A stretch of DNA of 64,000 bases from Acidimicrobiaceae bacterium (GCA_020637295.1 JACJWF010000013.1:1-64000), one strand, 5' to 3'; shown: positions 17,051 through 26,306, counted from the stretch's first letter. Notes: generated by a model not told the origin, from the letters alone. Numbers and translations: made by a program.

Positions 17051-18667
17051 TCAGCCTGCCGCGACGGTGGTGGCGACGCCCACACCGCCGGTCACCAGGT
17101 CGATGTCGCCGATCTCCTCGGTCGCCAGCACCGTGCCGTCGGGGGCCACGAGCGTGCACGAGCCGGTCTCGGTGAGCATCACCACAGCGGCCAGGTAGGG
17201 CCAGTCCTCGTGCACGGCACCGACGGTTGCGGTTCGCTCGTCGCCGGCGTCGGTGGTGCATTGCAGCGTCGCCCCGGCGTCCACCGGGTCCACCACCGCC
17301 ACCACGGCGGCGGCAGCGGCGACGTCGAACGAACCGGTGATGCGCAGCGTCGGCCCTTCCACTGCCTGGGAACTGTCGCAGGTGGACCATGAGCTGAACT
17401 GGCTGACCGAGGCCGAGCACAGCAGCAACCCGCCCTGACCGTCGACCGCGCCCTCCACCACCCAGGTGGTGCCGTCGTCGAAGTCGCCGGCGCCGATGAT
17501 CCACGTGGGCACGTCGGGCTCCGGTACGAACCCTCCGTTGGAGTTCGCCTCATCCACCAGTTCCGCCCACTCGGCGGCGTCGCCGACCCGGGCGCTGCCG
17601 GCCACGTCGAGCAGTTCGTCGGGCGGGAGCGAGCCACTGACCACGACCACCGAGTCGTCGACCATCCAGACGACGGCGGCATCGGAACCACCGAACACCT
17701 CGAAGTCACCGGCGATGCCGGGCCACTCGCCAACCTGCACGTCGTGCGCGCCGGCCAGGAAGAAGCCACCGAGCATCCCGGTGTCCAGCCCGGGCGGAAG
17801 ATGCTGCACTGTCAGGCTGATCTGCCCGCCGGCGCCGTCCACCATCGCCCACGCCGCCGACAGCGAGTCCGCCCCCGGCGAGAGCAGCGGCACCGAGGGG
17901 CCACCGCCCAAGCCCCACGTCGTCTCGTCATAGGCGGCCAGCAACTCCAGGCCGAGGGCGGCGGCCGCCGGCCCGAGCACTGCGTCGGCCATGTCGCCAC
18001 GCTCGTCCAGGGTGATCTCGGCGGCCATGCGGAGGAGGTCGTCGTCGCTGACCCCCAGCGCGCTGACGGACACCGCGAAGCCGTCGTTCACCGGGCCGAA
18101 CAGCAGTGAGGACCCATCGCCCCACCAGTTGTCGGCCAACGCACCGCGGGCATCGCCGACTCGGACCGTGGAGGCCGGCCCGTCCGGCCCGCTGAGGTAG
18201 CTGGAGGGGTCGAACGAGGCGCGCTCGAAGCGATCCAGCAACTGCACGCTGATGCTGACCCACGGCCCGTCGGAGAAGGTCGCCCCCGGCGCACCGACCA
18301 GCAGCACGCTCTGCTGGACACCGCTCAGATCGTCCACCCACGGGCCTCCCGCCTCCCCCGCCGGACCGGACGCCCATTGCAGGAGGTACCCGTCGGGGAT
18401 GTCATCGAGCAGCACAAAGGGAAGCTCGCCCGCTGTGGCACCATCGGCCACCGCCGGCGGTGGCGTGGTGGTGGCCGACGGCTCGTCCGCCCGGTCGCCG
18501 TCGTCGCCCGACCAGGGCTGGGCGACGGCCAGACCGCCGCCCACGAGTGCGGCAACGGCGACACCGCCGATGACCACCCGGCGCGCGGTGCGGCGGCGCT
18601 GCACGGCCCCGTCGGTCTCGGCGGCATCGATGCCCTTGTCCACGAGGTGCACGGACTCGTCGTTCAC
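17051..18667 (-). CDS. Single-pass membrane protein with PDGY-type extracytoplasmic domain, unknown function
   Basis: About 538 aa. A short charged cytoplasmic N-terminus is followed by one membrane helix (about 31-51, VVIGGVAVAALVGGGLAVA). A Thr/Pro linker precedes a large Asp/Gly/Val-rich outer domain containing two Cys pairs near the end. The segment DDIPDGYLLQWAS just after the linker resembles LAELPDGYHLLWAR in the sigma-factor partner at 41854. The layout is like a membrane-anchored anti-sigma-type protein, but no sigma gene is adjacent. GTG at 18665-18667 is used; a TTG five codons upstream is possible. Confidence 0.7.
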   Translation of the reverse strand: MNDESVHLVDKGIDAAETDGAVQRRRTARRVVIGGVAVAALVGGGLAVAQPWSGDDGDRADEPSATTTPPPAVADGATAGELPFVLLDDIPDGYLLQWASGPAGEAGGPWVDDLSGVQQSVLLVGAPGATFSDGPWVSISVQLLDRFERASFDPSSYLSGPDGPASTVRVGDARGALADNWWGDGSSLLFGPVNDGFAVSVSALGVSDDDLLRMAAEITLDERGDMADAVLGPAAAALGLELLAAYDETTWGLGGGPSVPLLSPGADSLSAAWAMVDGAGGQISLTVQHLPPGLDTGMLGGFFLAGAHDVQVGEWPGIAGDFEVFGGSDAAVVWMVDDSVVVVSGSLPPDELLDVAGSARVGDAAEWAELVDEANSNGGFVPEPDVPTWIIGAGDFDDGTTWVVEGAVDGQGGLLLCSASVSQFSSWSTCDSSQAVEGPTLRITGSFDVAAAAAVVAVVDPVDAGATLQCTTDAGDERTATVGAVHEDWPYLAAVVMLTETGSCTLVAPDGTVLATEEIGDIDLVTGGVGVATTVAAG

Positions 18668-18721
18668 GAGCGCAACGTACAACCAGGGAGGTACCTGCGC
18701 TGTGCAGGACCGACGAGATCG

Positions 18722-19690
18722 TCAGTCGGCGGCGAAGGCGGCAGCGATCTCCGCCACGAGGCCGCGCTGGGCCATCTCGTGGCCGAGCGTGATGGCGTTC
18801 AGCATCGCCGTGGAGCCGGACGACCCGTGGCTGATGATGCAGATGCCGTCCACCCCCAGCAGCACGGCGCCGCCGTAGGTGTCCGGGCTCATCTGGGCGT
18901 GCAGCGGGAGCAGCGCAGGGAGCAGCGCGTCGGCGGGCTCCTTGTACTCCGGCTTGCTGCCGAACGCCTCCAGCAGGGCGTTGAACAGCACCTTCAGCCC
19001 GCCCTCCAGCGTCTTCAGTGCGACATTGCCGGTGAACCCGTCGGTGACCACCACGTCGGCGGTCTTCTTCATCAGGTCGCGGCCCTCGACGTTGCCGATG
19101 AAGTCGATGCCCTTGGCCTCGGACAGCAGGCCGAAGGCCTCCTTGCGCAGGCTGTCGCCCTTGCCGGGCTCTTCACCGATGCTCAGCAGGCCGACCTTCG
19201 GGGCGGCGATGTCGAAGCGGTGCTTGGCGTAGATGCTGCCCATCTGGGCGAACTGCACCAGCCACTCCGCCTGCACCTCGGCGTTGGCGCCGGCGTCGAG
19301 CAGGAGGTTGGGCTGGTGGCCGGGCACCGGGATGGGGGTGGCGATGGCCGGCCGGTTGACACCACGGATGCGGCCCATGCGCAACAGCGCGGACGCCATC
19401 GTGGCGCCGGTGTTGCCGGCAGAGACCATGGCGCAGGCCTTGCCGTCGCGCACGGCCTCGGCGGCGCGCACGAGGGTGGAGTCCTTCTTGCGGCGGACGC
19501 CCTGCGCCGGGTCGTCCTCCATGGCGATGACTTCCGACGCGGTGATGAGGGGAAGGTCGCCACACCCGTCGAGGCCATCCGGCCCAACGAGGACGACGGG
19601 GATGCCCTGGGCGGCGGCGGCGTGCGCACCGGCGAGGATCTCGCCGGGCGAGCGGTCGCCGCCCATCGCGTCGACGGCGACGGGCAACAT
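18722..19690 (-). CDS. plsX: Phosphate acyltransferase PlsX
   Basis: Makes acyl-phosphate from acyl-ACP for phosphatidic-acid synthesis (PlsX/PlsY pathway), peripheral to the membrane. 322 aa starting MLPVAVDAMGGDRSPGEI, with SAGNTGATMASALL, LLLDAGAN, VTDGFTGNVALKT and GVDGICIISHGSS, all typical of PlsX. The ATG at 19688-19690 follows rpmF by 14 nt; the DUF177-rpmF-plsX order is widely conserved. Confidence 0.96.
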   Translation of the reverse strand: MLPVAVDAMGGDRSPGEILAGAHAAAAQGIPVVLVGPDGLDGCGDLPLITASEVIAMEDDPAQGVRRKKDSTLVRAAEAVRDGKACAMVSAGNTGATMASALLRMGRIRGVNRPAIATPIPVPGHQPNLLLDAGANAEVQAEWLVQFAQMGSIYAKHRFDIAAPKVGLLSIGEEPGKGDSLRKEAFGLLSEAKGIDFIGNVEGRDLMKKTADVVVTDGFTGNVALKTLEGGLKVLFNALLEAFGSKPEYKEPADALLPALLPLHAQMSPDTYGGAVLLGVDGICIISHGSSGSTAMLNAITLGHEMAQRGLVAEIAAAFAAD

Positions 19691-19704
19691 GGCGGGGGCC
19701 GGGC

Positions 19705-19884
19705 TCAGCCGACTTCGACGGCGACGCGGTCCTTGTACCAGCCGCAGCTGGGGCAGACCGTGTGCGGCAGCTTGGCGGCGGCGCAGCGCGGGCAGATGCT
19801 GCGCGACGGCGCGGCGAGACGCATGTTGGCCGACTTGCGGCTGTGCGTCTTCGACTTCGACTTCTTCTTCTTGGGAACAGCCAT
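19705..19884 (-). CDS. rpmF: 50S ribosomal protein bL32
   Basis: 59-residue bL32: MAVPKKKKSKSKTHSRKS, then a zinc ribbon CPRC...CPSC. ATG at 19882-19884. A TAACCT box lies about 51 nt upstream. Flanked by the DUF177 gene and plsX. Confidence 0.97.
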   Translation of the reverse strand: MAVPKKKKSKSKTHSRKSANMRLAAPSRSICPRCAAAKLPHTVCPSCGWYKDRVAVEVG

Positions 19885-19935
19885 GATGACTCCCGGGATC
19901 AGCCGGGGACACTCCCTCGGCACACGAGCCATGAG

Positions 19936-19941
19936 AGGTTA
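19936..19941 (-). promoter_or_regulatory. Candidate internal -10 box before rpmF
   Basis: TAACCT on the minus strand in the 106-nt gap between the DUF177 gene and rpmF. It could give rpmF-plsX an extra promoter with a leader of about 45 nt. Confidence 0.3.
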
Positions 19942-19990
19942 GCGGCGCCGCGGCATCGCTTGCTACCTGCCGAGGGCGGATCCGGCGGCG

Positions 19991-20500
19991 TCAGTCCAGC
20001 TGGTCGCGCAGGGCGTCCAGCGCCGCCCAGCGGTCGTCCTTCGGCGGCGGTGCGCATCCGCACGGCCCGTCGGCCAGCCGAGCGCCGCACGTGGGGCACA
20101 GGCCGGGGCAGTCGTCCTGGCACAGCGGCGTCTGCGGGGCGTCCAGCAGCACCAGCTCGCGGACCAGGGGGTGGAGGTCCAGCTGGTCGCCGAGCAGCTC
20201 GAACGCGTCGGGGTCGGTGAGCACCCGCTGGTAGCGCTCGTGCACCTCGCTGACGGCCACACCGGCGGTCGGCGACAGGCAGCGCCGGCACGTCCCGTGC
20301 CACGGGGTGCGCAACTCGCCGGTGACGTCGATGCCGTCGTTGTTCGACTCCAGTTGGAGGTCCACCGACACGGAGGCGCCATCGGGGAAGCGAGCGTCGT
20401 CGATGCCCAGGTCGACCAGGGACACATCCACGTCCACGTGCCGGTCCGAGCCCTGGCGGCGCAGCAGTTCGGCCGCATTGACCACCAGCGGGTTGGGCAT
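19991..20500 (-). CDS. DUF177 (YceD) family protein
   Basis: 169 aa. Contains the YceD/DUF177 core (GTCRRCLSP at about 70) and a second Cys-rich end (CQDDCPGLCPTCG...CGC) likely to bind zinc. In other bacteria the family is linked to 23S rRNA accumulation and precedes rpmF, as here. ATG at 20498-20500, 3 nt after the upstream coiled-coil gene. Confidence 0.88.
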   Translation of the reverse strand: MPNPLVVNAAELLRRQGSDRHVDVDVSLVDLGIDDARFPDGASVSVDLQLESNNDGIDVTGELRTPWHGTCRRCLSPTAGVAVSEVHERYQRVLTDPDAFELLGDQLDLHPLVRELVLLDAPQTPLCQDDCPGLCPTCGARLADGPCGCAPPPKDDRWAALDALRDQLD

Positions 20501-20503
20501 GGC

Positions 20504-21112
20504 TCAGCGGTCCTGGTCGAAGAACCCCATGCTGGGGTCCTCGTCCACGAACTCCTCTTCCTGCGGCGCACCGATGTTGAGCCGCGAGCGGCCGGCCTGG
20601 ACGGTGCGGTTCAGCTTGTCCAGCAGGATCTCGAAGCTCGCCAGGCGCTGATCCAGGAAGTCCTCGGTCTCGTGGCGCAAGCGGCGGGCGTCCGCATCCG
20701 CGGCCTCGCTCATCTGGCGGGCGCGCTGCTCCGCTGCCCGCACCACCTCGGTGCGCTGCACCATGCGCTCGGCCTGCACCCGTGCGGCCTCCAGCAGTTC
20801 GTCGGCCTCGCGTCGGGTCTTCGCGACGAACTCCTGGCGCTCCTTGATCATCCAGCGGGCGTGGCGCATCTCCTCCGGCAGGCGGTGCAGGCACTCCTCG
20901 AGCAGTTCGATGATCTCGTCGCGGTCGATGCGCGGCGACGAGGACAGGGGCATCGTGGGCGCAGTGGCGATGATGTCCACAGCGCGGCGCAGCAGCGTCT
21001 CGGCGTCACCGACGTAGCCGTTCGTGGTCCGGACGTACGCGTCGGAGTCGTCGTACTCCTCCTCGTCGTACTGGTCCTCGTACTGATCGTCGTAGTTGTC
21101 GTCGTAGCTCAT
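20504..21112 (-). CDS. Coiled-coil protein with acidic Tyr/Asp N-terminus (DivIVA- or ATP-synthase-b-like)
   Basis: 202 aa. The N-terminus is very acidic and Tyr-rich (MSYDDNYDDQYEDQYDEEEY). A continuous charged helix follows at about 60-175 (LEECLHRLPEEMRHARWMI, then EADELLEAARVQAERMVQ) and an acidic tail EEEFVDEDPSMGFFDQD. Proteins of this kind between coaD and DUF177-rpmF in actinobacteria are annotated as DivIVA-like cell-division factors. The assignment rests on context and coiled coil, not a diagnostic motif. ATG at 21110-21112, 28 nt after coaD. Confidence 0.8.
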   Translation of the reverse strand: MSYDDNYDDQYEDQYDEEEYDDSDAYVRTTNGYVGDAETLLRRAVDIIATAPTMPLSSSPRIDRDEIIELLEECLHRLPEEMRHARWMIKERQEFVAKTRREADELLEAARVQAERMVQRTEVVRAAEQRARQMSEAADADARRLRHETEDFLDQRLASFEILLDKLNRTVQAGRSRLNIGAPQEEEFVDEDPSMGFFDQDR

Positions 21113-21140
21113 CGTCTGCTCGGAAGTGTCGGCCCGGCGC

Positions 21141-21632
21141 TCAGCCGGTGCTCGTGGTGGGGAACAGTCGCGCCAGACCGGCGGCGACGGGGGCGGGCAC
21201 CAGCGAGGTGACATCGCCACGGTACTGGGCGATCTCGCGGATGAATCGGCTACTGATGCTGACCAGCGCGGGCTTGCACGGCAGGTAGACGGTGCGCACC
21301 CCGCTGACGGCATGGTTGGTGTGCGCCATCTGCTGCTCCACCTCGAAGTCGCCGCCCGTTCGCAGACCCTTCACGATGAACGCCGCCTTCACCTGCTTCA
21401 CCGCGTCCACGGCCAGCCCTTCGAACGACATCACCTTCACGGACGGAAGGTAGGAGATGCTGGCTTCGATCATCGCCTTGCGGTCCTCCAGGGTGAACAT
21501 GCCGCCCGCCTTGCCCGGGTTGTGCATGACCCCGACGATGACCTTGCCGAAGAGCGCCACCGACTGCTCGATGACGTCGATGTGGCCGAGGTGCAGCGGG
21601 TCGAAGCTGCCGGGGTAGAGAACGGTCGCCAT
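21141..21632 (-). CDS. coaD: Phosphopantetheine adenylyltransferase
   Basis: Penultimate CoA-synthesis step: pantetheine 4'-phosphate plus ATP to dephospho-CoA. 163 aa with the nucleotidyltransferase motif HLGH (GSFDPLHLGHIDV, residues 14-17), KGLRTGGDFEVE and ISSRFIREI, all family-typical. The ATG at 21630-21632 is preferred over one four codons upstream because TAGCGT (21643-21648) overlaps the region before it, and MATVLYPGSFDP is the usual N-terminus. Confidence 0.96.
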   Translation of the reverse strand: MATVLYPGSFDPLHLGHIDVIEQSVALFGKVIVGVMHNPGKAGGMFTLEDRKAMIEASISYLPSVKVMSFEGLAVDAVKQVKAAFIVKGLRTGGDFEVEQQMAHTNHAVSGVRTVYLPCKPALVSISSRFIREIAQYRGDVTSLVPAPVAAGLARLFPTTSTG

Positions 21633-21642
21633 GCGGGGCCTC

Positions 21643-21648
21643 ACGCTA
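21643..21648 (-). promoter_or_regulatory. Candidate -10 box of coaD
   Basis: TAGCGT on the minus strand, 10 nt before the coaD ATG; the leader would be about 3 nt. It lies just outside the end of rsmD, so coaD may be transcribed alone as well as with rsmD. Confidence 0.4.
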
Positions 21649-21653
21649 GCCGT

Positions 21654-22178
21654 TCAGCCGTCGTCACGTTCGAGCAGCGTGACCCAGGTGCGGCCGTAGC
21701 GGCGGGTGCGCAGTTGGGTCCAGCCCGGCGCGGCCTCGACGGGGCCGTCGGCCTCCGCCACCACCATCCCGGCTCCGGTGAGCAGCCCCAGGAGAGCGTC
21801 CCAGCCGTCGAAGTCGTACGGCGGGTCGAGGAACACGATGTCCACGTTGCGCATCGCCGGCACCCAGGCCATCACGTCCGTGGTGTGGACCGTGGTGCGC
21901 TCGGCGAGGCCGAGGGTGGCGATGTTGGCCCGCAGAGCGGCGAGCGCGTTGCGGTCCCGCTCCACGAACGTGCAGTGGTCGGCACCGCGGCTGATCGCCT
22001 CGATGCCGACGGCACCAGACCCGGCGAACAGGTCGGCCACCACCGCCCCCTCCAGCACGCCCATGCTCTGGAGGGAGTTGAACACTGCCTGACGCACCTT
22101 GTCCGTCGTCGGCCGGGTGGTGGTGCCGTCCGGCGCCACCAGGGTGCGCCCACCGAACTCGCCCGCAATCACTCGCAT
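21654..22178 (-). CDS. rsmD: 16S rRNA (guanine966-N2)-methyltransferase RsmD
   Basis: 174 aa SAM-dependent methyltransferase: MRVIAGEFGGRTL N-terminus, TRPTTDKVRQAVFNSL, SAM motif VADLFAGSGAVGIEAISRGA and catalytic DPPY. Modifies G966 in assembled 30S. The ATG at 22176-22178 lies 7 nt after a TAGTGT box (leaderless type). rsmD-coaD adjacency is common. Confidence 0.96.
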   Translation of the reverse strand: MRVIAGEFGGRTLVAPDGTTTRPTTDKVRQAVFNSLQSMGVLEGAVVADLFAGSGAVGIEAISRGADHCTFVERDRNALAALRANIATLGLAERTTVHTTDVMAWVPAMRNVDIVFLDPPYDFDGWDALLGLLTGAGMVVAEADGPVEAAPGWTQLRTRRYGRTWVTLLERDDG

Positions 22179-22185
22179 ACAGGGC

Positions 22186-22191
22186 ACACTA
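22186..22191 (-). promoter_or_regulatory. Candidate leaderless -10 box of rsmD
   Basis: TAGTGT on the minus strand, exactly 7 nt before the ATG, so the predicted transcript starts at the start codon. The divergent 65-codon gene begins only 5 nt beyond the box on the other strand. Confidence 0.5.
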
Positions 22192-22196
22192 GGGGT

Positions 22197-22394
22197 GTGA
22201 TCGAGCCAGCCAACACGATCGTCTGCGTGGATTGCGGCGGCACGTGCCACCTGCTCACCTACCCGCCGGAGGACGGCCTGTGGGAGCCGGGCGACATCGT
22301 CACCTACCGCTGCCAGGACTGCACCGACCGGTGGGACATCGTCCTCACCGAGGAAGACGTCCCCGACGCCGAGCAGGACACCACCCACTGGTAG
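22197..22394 (+). CDS. Small two-CXXC (zinc-ribbon-like) protein, unknown
   Basis: 65 aa from a GTG start. Two metal-type Cys motifs: CVDCGGTCH (about 10-18) and CQDC (about 39-42), then an acidic tail. This spacing suggests a zinc ribbon. Divergent from rsmD with 18 nt between starts, and followed within 3 nt by an inverted repeat. Codon use and the clean Cys pattern support a real gene; function unknown. Confidence 0.72.
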   Translation: MIEPANTIVCVDCGGTCHLLTYPPEDGLWEPGDIVTYRCQDCTDRWDIVLTEEDVPDAEQDTTHW

Positions 22395-22396
22395 TC

Positions 22397-22434
22397 GGAG
22401 GGTTTCCGGCTCGGAGGTGAGCACGAAACCCTCC
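22397..22434. repeat. GGAGGGTTTC hairpin, copy 1
   Basis: Perfect 10-bp arms GGAGGGTTTC (22397-22406) and GAAACCCTCC (22425-22434) with an 18-nt loop. It sits between convergent gene ends (the 65-codon gene and recG), so it could end transcription both ways. A second copy with the same loop core GCTCGGA lies at 26307-26360. Confidence 0.8.
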
Positions 22435-22441
22435 AACCGGG

Positions 22442-24564
22442 TCAGGACTTGAAGAGGAACTCCTCGTCGTCGGCGGTGAAGAGGAGGCGGACCTCGTCGA
22501 GCAGCAGGGGGTTGCCCTCCAGCAGCGGGTCCGGGTCCACGAGGGAGAACGCCACGTCGCGGGCCTGCTGGACCAGCTCCCGGTCCCGCCGCAGCGACGC
22601 CAGCTTGAGGTCGCTGCGGCCCTTCTGGGCGGTGTCCATCAGCGTGCCCTCGCCGCGCAGGTCGAGGTCCACCTCCGCCAGGTGGAAGCCGTCGGTGGAC
22701 TCCACCAGCGCCTCCACCCGCGGGTTGGAGCCCTCGACCTGGCGGGTGACCAGCCAGCACTCGCTCTCGTGGGCGCCACGGCCCACCCGGCCGCGGAGCT
22801 GATGGAGCTGGGCGATGCCGAAACGGTCGGCGTCGAGGATGACCATCACGGTGGCGTTCGGCACGTCCACGCCGACCTCGATGACCGTGGTCGCCACGAG
22901 CACGTCGAGGTCCCCGCGGCGGAAGGCATCCATCACGGCCTCCTTCTCCGACGCCGGCAGCCGGCCGTGGAGCAGCCCGAGGCGCAGCCCCTTCAGCTCG
23001 TCGTGCACGAGCCGCTCGAACGTCTCCTGCGCGCTGGCGACCTCCAGCTTCTCGCTCTCCTCGATCAGCGGGCAGACCACGTAGGCCTGGCGACCCTCCC
23101 CCACCTGCTCGCGCACCGTGCCCCAGGCGGCCAGCTCCATCATCGGCCCGTTGGCCCAGTGGGTGCGGATCGGGGTGCGGCCCGGTGGCAGCTCGTCCAG
23201 CACGCTGACGTCGAGGTCGCCGTAGACGGTCATCGCCGCGGTGCGCGGATCGGCGTGGCGGTCATGACGAGGACGTCGGGGACGGCATCGCCGGCGGACT
23301 TGGCCCGCAACGCGGCGCGCTGCTCCACGCCGAACCGGTGCTGCTCGTCGATCACGACGACGCCGAGGCTGTGGAACTCGACACCCTCCTGGATCAGCGC
23401 GTGGGTGCCGATGGCGATGTCCACCGACCCGTCGGCCAGGCCCGCCAGCACCTCGCGCCGGTCGGCGCCGGTGACCCGGTTGGTCAGCAGCTCCACCCGC
23501 AGCGGGCGGTCGCCGAAGAGGTTGCCCGGGTCGGGCACCGTCACGCCGTCCAGCAGGCGGCGAACCCCGGTGGCGTGCTGCTCCGCCAGCACCTCGGTGG
23601 GCGCCATCAGCGCGGCCTGGTGCCCGCCCTGCACGGCCACCAGCATCGCGCTCACCGCGACCAGCGTCTTGCCCGCGCCCACGTCGCCCTGCAGCAGGCG
23701 GTGCATCGGGTGCGGGCCCCCCAGGTCGGCGGTGATCTCGTCGATCGTGCGTTCCTGCGCGCCCGTCAGTGGGAACGGCAGGGACGCCCGCAGGCGACCC
23801 ACCAGTTCCCCGTCGACCACATGGCGGATGCCCTTCTGCTCGCGTTCCAGCGCCCGCTTGCGCATCACCAGCAGGGTCTGCACGCGCAGGAGCTCGTCGA
23901 ACGCCAGCCGGCGGCGGGCCTCGCCCTTCTCCGCCATCGTCTCCGGCAGGTGGATGCCGCGCAGCGCCTCGTGGCGGGCCACCAGCCCGAGGCGGCGGCG
24001 CACCTCGGCCGGCACGGGGTCGGCCAGGCCGCGCGGCTCGCAGCGGTGCAGGGCGTCCTCCACCCAACCCGCGATCTCCCACGTGCTGAGGCCGGACTTC
24101 TCGCTCTGCGGGTAGATCGGCACGATGCGGCCGGTGCGGTCCCCGATGAGGTCGACGATCGGGTTCGTCATCTGCAACGAGCCGCGGTAGACGTCCGGCT
24201 TGCCGAACAGGGCGATCTGCAGCTCCGGTCGTAGCTGCTTCTCCCGCCACGGCTGGTTGAAGAACACGACGTGGAACCGGCCACTGCCGTCGCCGACGAT
24301 GGCCTCCACGATCGGGCGGCGGTTGCGGCCGACGCGCTTGGTGACCGAGCGCACCGTCACCAGCACCAGCGCTTCCTGGCCGGGGACGAGATCGCTGACC
24401 CGGCACTCGTTGGTGCGGTCCACCCAGCGGCGCGGGTAGGTGGTGAGCAGGTCGAGCACCGTGGCGACGCCGACCTCGCCGAGCGCGGCGACCTTCTTCT
24501 CCCCCACGCCCTTCAGCCGCTCGACACCGATGCCGGCGAGGTCGCGGAGGGTGAGTGCCGTCAT
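22442..24564 (-). pseudogene. recG: ATP-dependent DNA helicase RecG, frame broken by one base
   Basis: RecG remodels stalled forks and Holliday junctions. The first frame (24564 to about 23247) carries the wedge domain, P-loop GDVGAGKTLVA, the MAPTEVLAEQH motif and DEQHRFG, and ends MTATPIRAPRR then TGA. The second frame (about 23250 to 22442) resumes TAAMTVYGDLDVS and carries VVATTVIEVGVDVPNAT, QLRGRVGRG and the C-terminal end. The family reads MTATPIPRTAAMT, so one C is missing in ATCC-GCGC (plus-strand 23246-23249). With it restored the gene has 708 codons, normal RecG length. All motifs are otherwise intact, so a sequencing error is as likely as a real mutation. ATG at 24562-24564. Confidence 0.9.
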
Positions 24565-24574
24565 CCGGCCGGGC

Positions 24575-26269
24575 TCACTCGACGCCGAACAGGTACGGGT
24601 AGAGCGGCTGGCCGCCGCGGTGGACCTCGACCTGCACGTCCGGCCGGTTCTCCCCCAGCCAGGTGCGGATCATGTCCGTCTGGCCGCCGGTGGCGTCGCG
24701 CCCTTCGACCACGGTGATGATCTCGGCCGTGGGCCCGACGAGCTGCTCCAGCAGCGCGACCACCGCACCCTCGAGGGTGTCGCTGACGGCCACGATGCCC
24801 CCCTCGCCCGGATTCTTGGCACCCCTCACGAGGCCCATCCAGTCGCCCTCGTTCACGGGGCCGGCCTCGGAGTTGGTGCTGCGGACCGCCTGGGTGACCT
24901 CGCCGGTGGCAACACTCTCCGCGGCGTCCGTCATCTCCGAGGCGTTGTCCGTCGCCTCGGCCTCCGGGTCGTACACCACGAGCGCCGCGAGGGCCTCCGG
25001 CATCGACCTGGTGGGCACGACCACCACGGTCTTCTGGGTGAGGGCGTCCAGCTGCTGGGCCACCGGGATGATGTTCTTGTTGTTCGGCAGGACCACCACC
25101 TGCTGGGCGTTGACGGCCTCCACCGCAGCCAGCAGCTCGGCAGTGCTGGGGTTCAGCGTCTGGCCGCCGGTGACAACACCCTGCACGCCGAGCTGGCCGA
25201 ACAGCTCGCTGAGCCCGTCACCGCTGGCGACGGCGACCACGGCACACGTGACCGGGGGCAGCCCGGCGCCGGCGCGCGACGGCACGTGCCCGCCCAGCGC
25301 GGCCTCCCGCTTGTCGTGCTCCTCGGCGACTTCCTCGAACAGGTCGGTGACGCGGATCTGCTTCGGCCGGCCGCCGAGGTCGATGGCCACCTCGATGGCG
25401 GCGCCGATGTCGTTGGTGTGGACGTGGCAGTTCCACAGCCCGTCACCGCCGACGACGACGATGGAGTCGCCGATCTCGCCCCAGTCCTGCTTGAAGTTGT
25501 CGATCTTGCCGTCCTCCAGGTGGAGGAAGTACATGACCTCGTAGCGCAGCTCGCTGACGTCCACCCCGCCGTCCATCGCGTGGCGGTGGGCGGCGGCCTC
25601 CAGTTGCTCGGCGGTCGGGCCGTCGTCCAGGTCCGCGGGCTCGGGCAGCGGCTCGCCGTCCACCACGTGGAGGGCGGAGTCCAGCAGGAGGAGGAACCCG
25701 GCGCCGCCGGCATCCACCACCCCGGCGTCCTTCAGCACGGGCAGCATCTCCGGCGTGCGGTCCAGCGCGTGGCGACCGGCATCCCGGGCCGCGCGCAGCA
25801 CGCCGGCGAGCGACTCGCCCTCCTCCGCCGCTGCGTGGGCGGCATCGGCGCTCTCCCGCACGACGGTGAGGATGGTGCCCTCGATCGGCTTCAGCACCGC
25901 CTGGTAGGCAGCGTGTGACGCGGCCTTCAGCGCCTCGGCGACCTTGGCCGCCGTGGCCTCCGTGGTGTCCTTCAGGGTGTGGGCCATGCCCCGCAGGATC
26001 TGGCTGAGGATGACGCCGCTGTTGCCGCGGGCGCCCATGAGGCTGCCGTGGCTGATGGCGTTGCAGGTGGGTTCGGCCCCTTCGTCGGCCTTCTCCAGCT
26101 CTGCCACCACGGCGTCCAGCGTGCGGGCCATGTTGGTCCCGGTGTCGCCGTCCGGCACGGGGTACACGTTGAGCCGGTTGATGCCGGGGGCGTGCACCTT
26201 CATCGTGTCGCGGAACGTGATCACGGTGTGGCGCAGGGCTTCGGGGCTCAGTCGGTCCAGGGTCCGCAC
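24575..26269 (-). CDS. Fatty acid kinase FakA-like protein (DhaL/YloV family)
   Basis: 564 aa. The N-terminal DhaL-type nucleotide domain shows the magnesium-ATP motif NVYPVPDGDTGTNM (about 36-49) and SLMGARGNSGVILSQ. A linker domain and a C-terminal EDD-like domain (VVVLPNNKNIIPVAQQ) follow. This is the FakA/YloV layout; FakA phosphorylates FakB-bound fatty acids for phospholipid synthesis, and no FakB (DegV) is in the window. GTG at 26267-26269 lies 7 nt after a TAGTCT box. It precedes recG by 10 nt, a common pairing in Gram-positives. Confidence 0.9.
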   Translation of the reverse strand: MRTLDRLSPEALRHTVITFRDTMKVHAPGINRLNVYPVPDGDTGTNMARTLDAVVAELEKADEGAEPTCNAISHGSLMGARGNSGVILSQILRGMAHTLKDTTEATAAKVAEALKAASHAAYQAVLKPIEGTILTVVRESADAAHAAAEEGESLAGVLRAARDAGRHALDRTPEMLPVLKDAGVVDAGGAGFLLLLDSALHVVDGEPLPEPADLDDGPTAEQLEAAAHRHAMDGGVDVSELRYEVMYFLHLEDGKIDNFKQDWGEIGDSIVVVGGDGLWNCHVHTNDIGAAIEVAIDLGGRPKQIRVTDLFEEVAEEHDKREAALGGHVPSRAGAGLPPVTCAVVAVASGDGLSELFGQLGVQGVVTGGQTLNPSTAELLAAVEAVNAQQVVVLPNNKNIIPVAQQLDALTQKTVVVVPTRSMPEALAALVVYDPEAEATDNASEMTDAAESVATGEVTQAVRSTNSEAGPVNEGDWMGLVRGAKNPGEGGIVAVSDTLEGAVVALLEQLVGPTAEIITVVEGRDATGGQTDMIRTWLGENRPDVQVEVHRGGQPLYPYLFGVE

Positions 26270-26276
26270 GCCCGCC

Positions 26277-26282
26277 AGACTA
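26277..26282 (-). promoter_or_regulatory. Candidate leaderless -10 box of the fakA-like gene
   Basis: TAGTCT on the minus strand, 7 nt before the GTG start. A large perfect hairpin begins 25 nt further upstream, where the -35 region would be. Confidence 0.45.
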
Positions 26283-26306
26283 CTGACCCCGCCTCCCACT
26301 GGCTGG

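Noticed and set aside
22435..22441. GGAGGGTTTC hairpin at 22397 taken as a certain recG terminator
   Set aside because: No T-tract on either side, and its relative at 26307 lies between divergent starts, so a repeat call is safer.
23246..23250. recG break considered as programmed frameshifting
   Set aside because: No slippery heptamer, stop-adjacent signal or downstream structure of the known kind; a one-base loss explains it simply.
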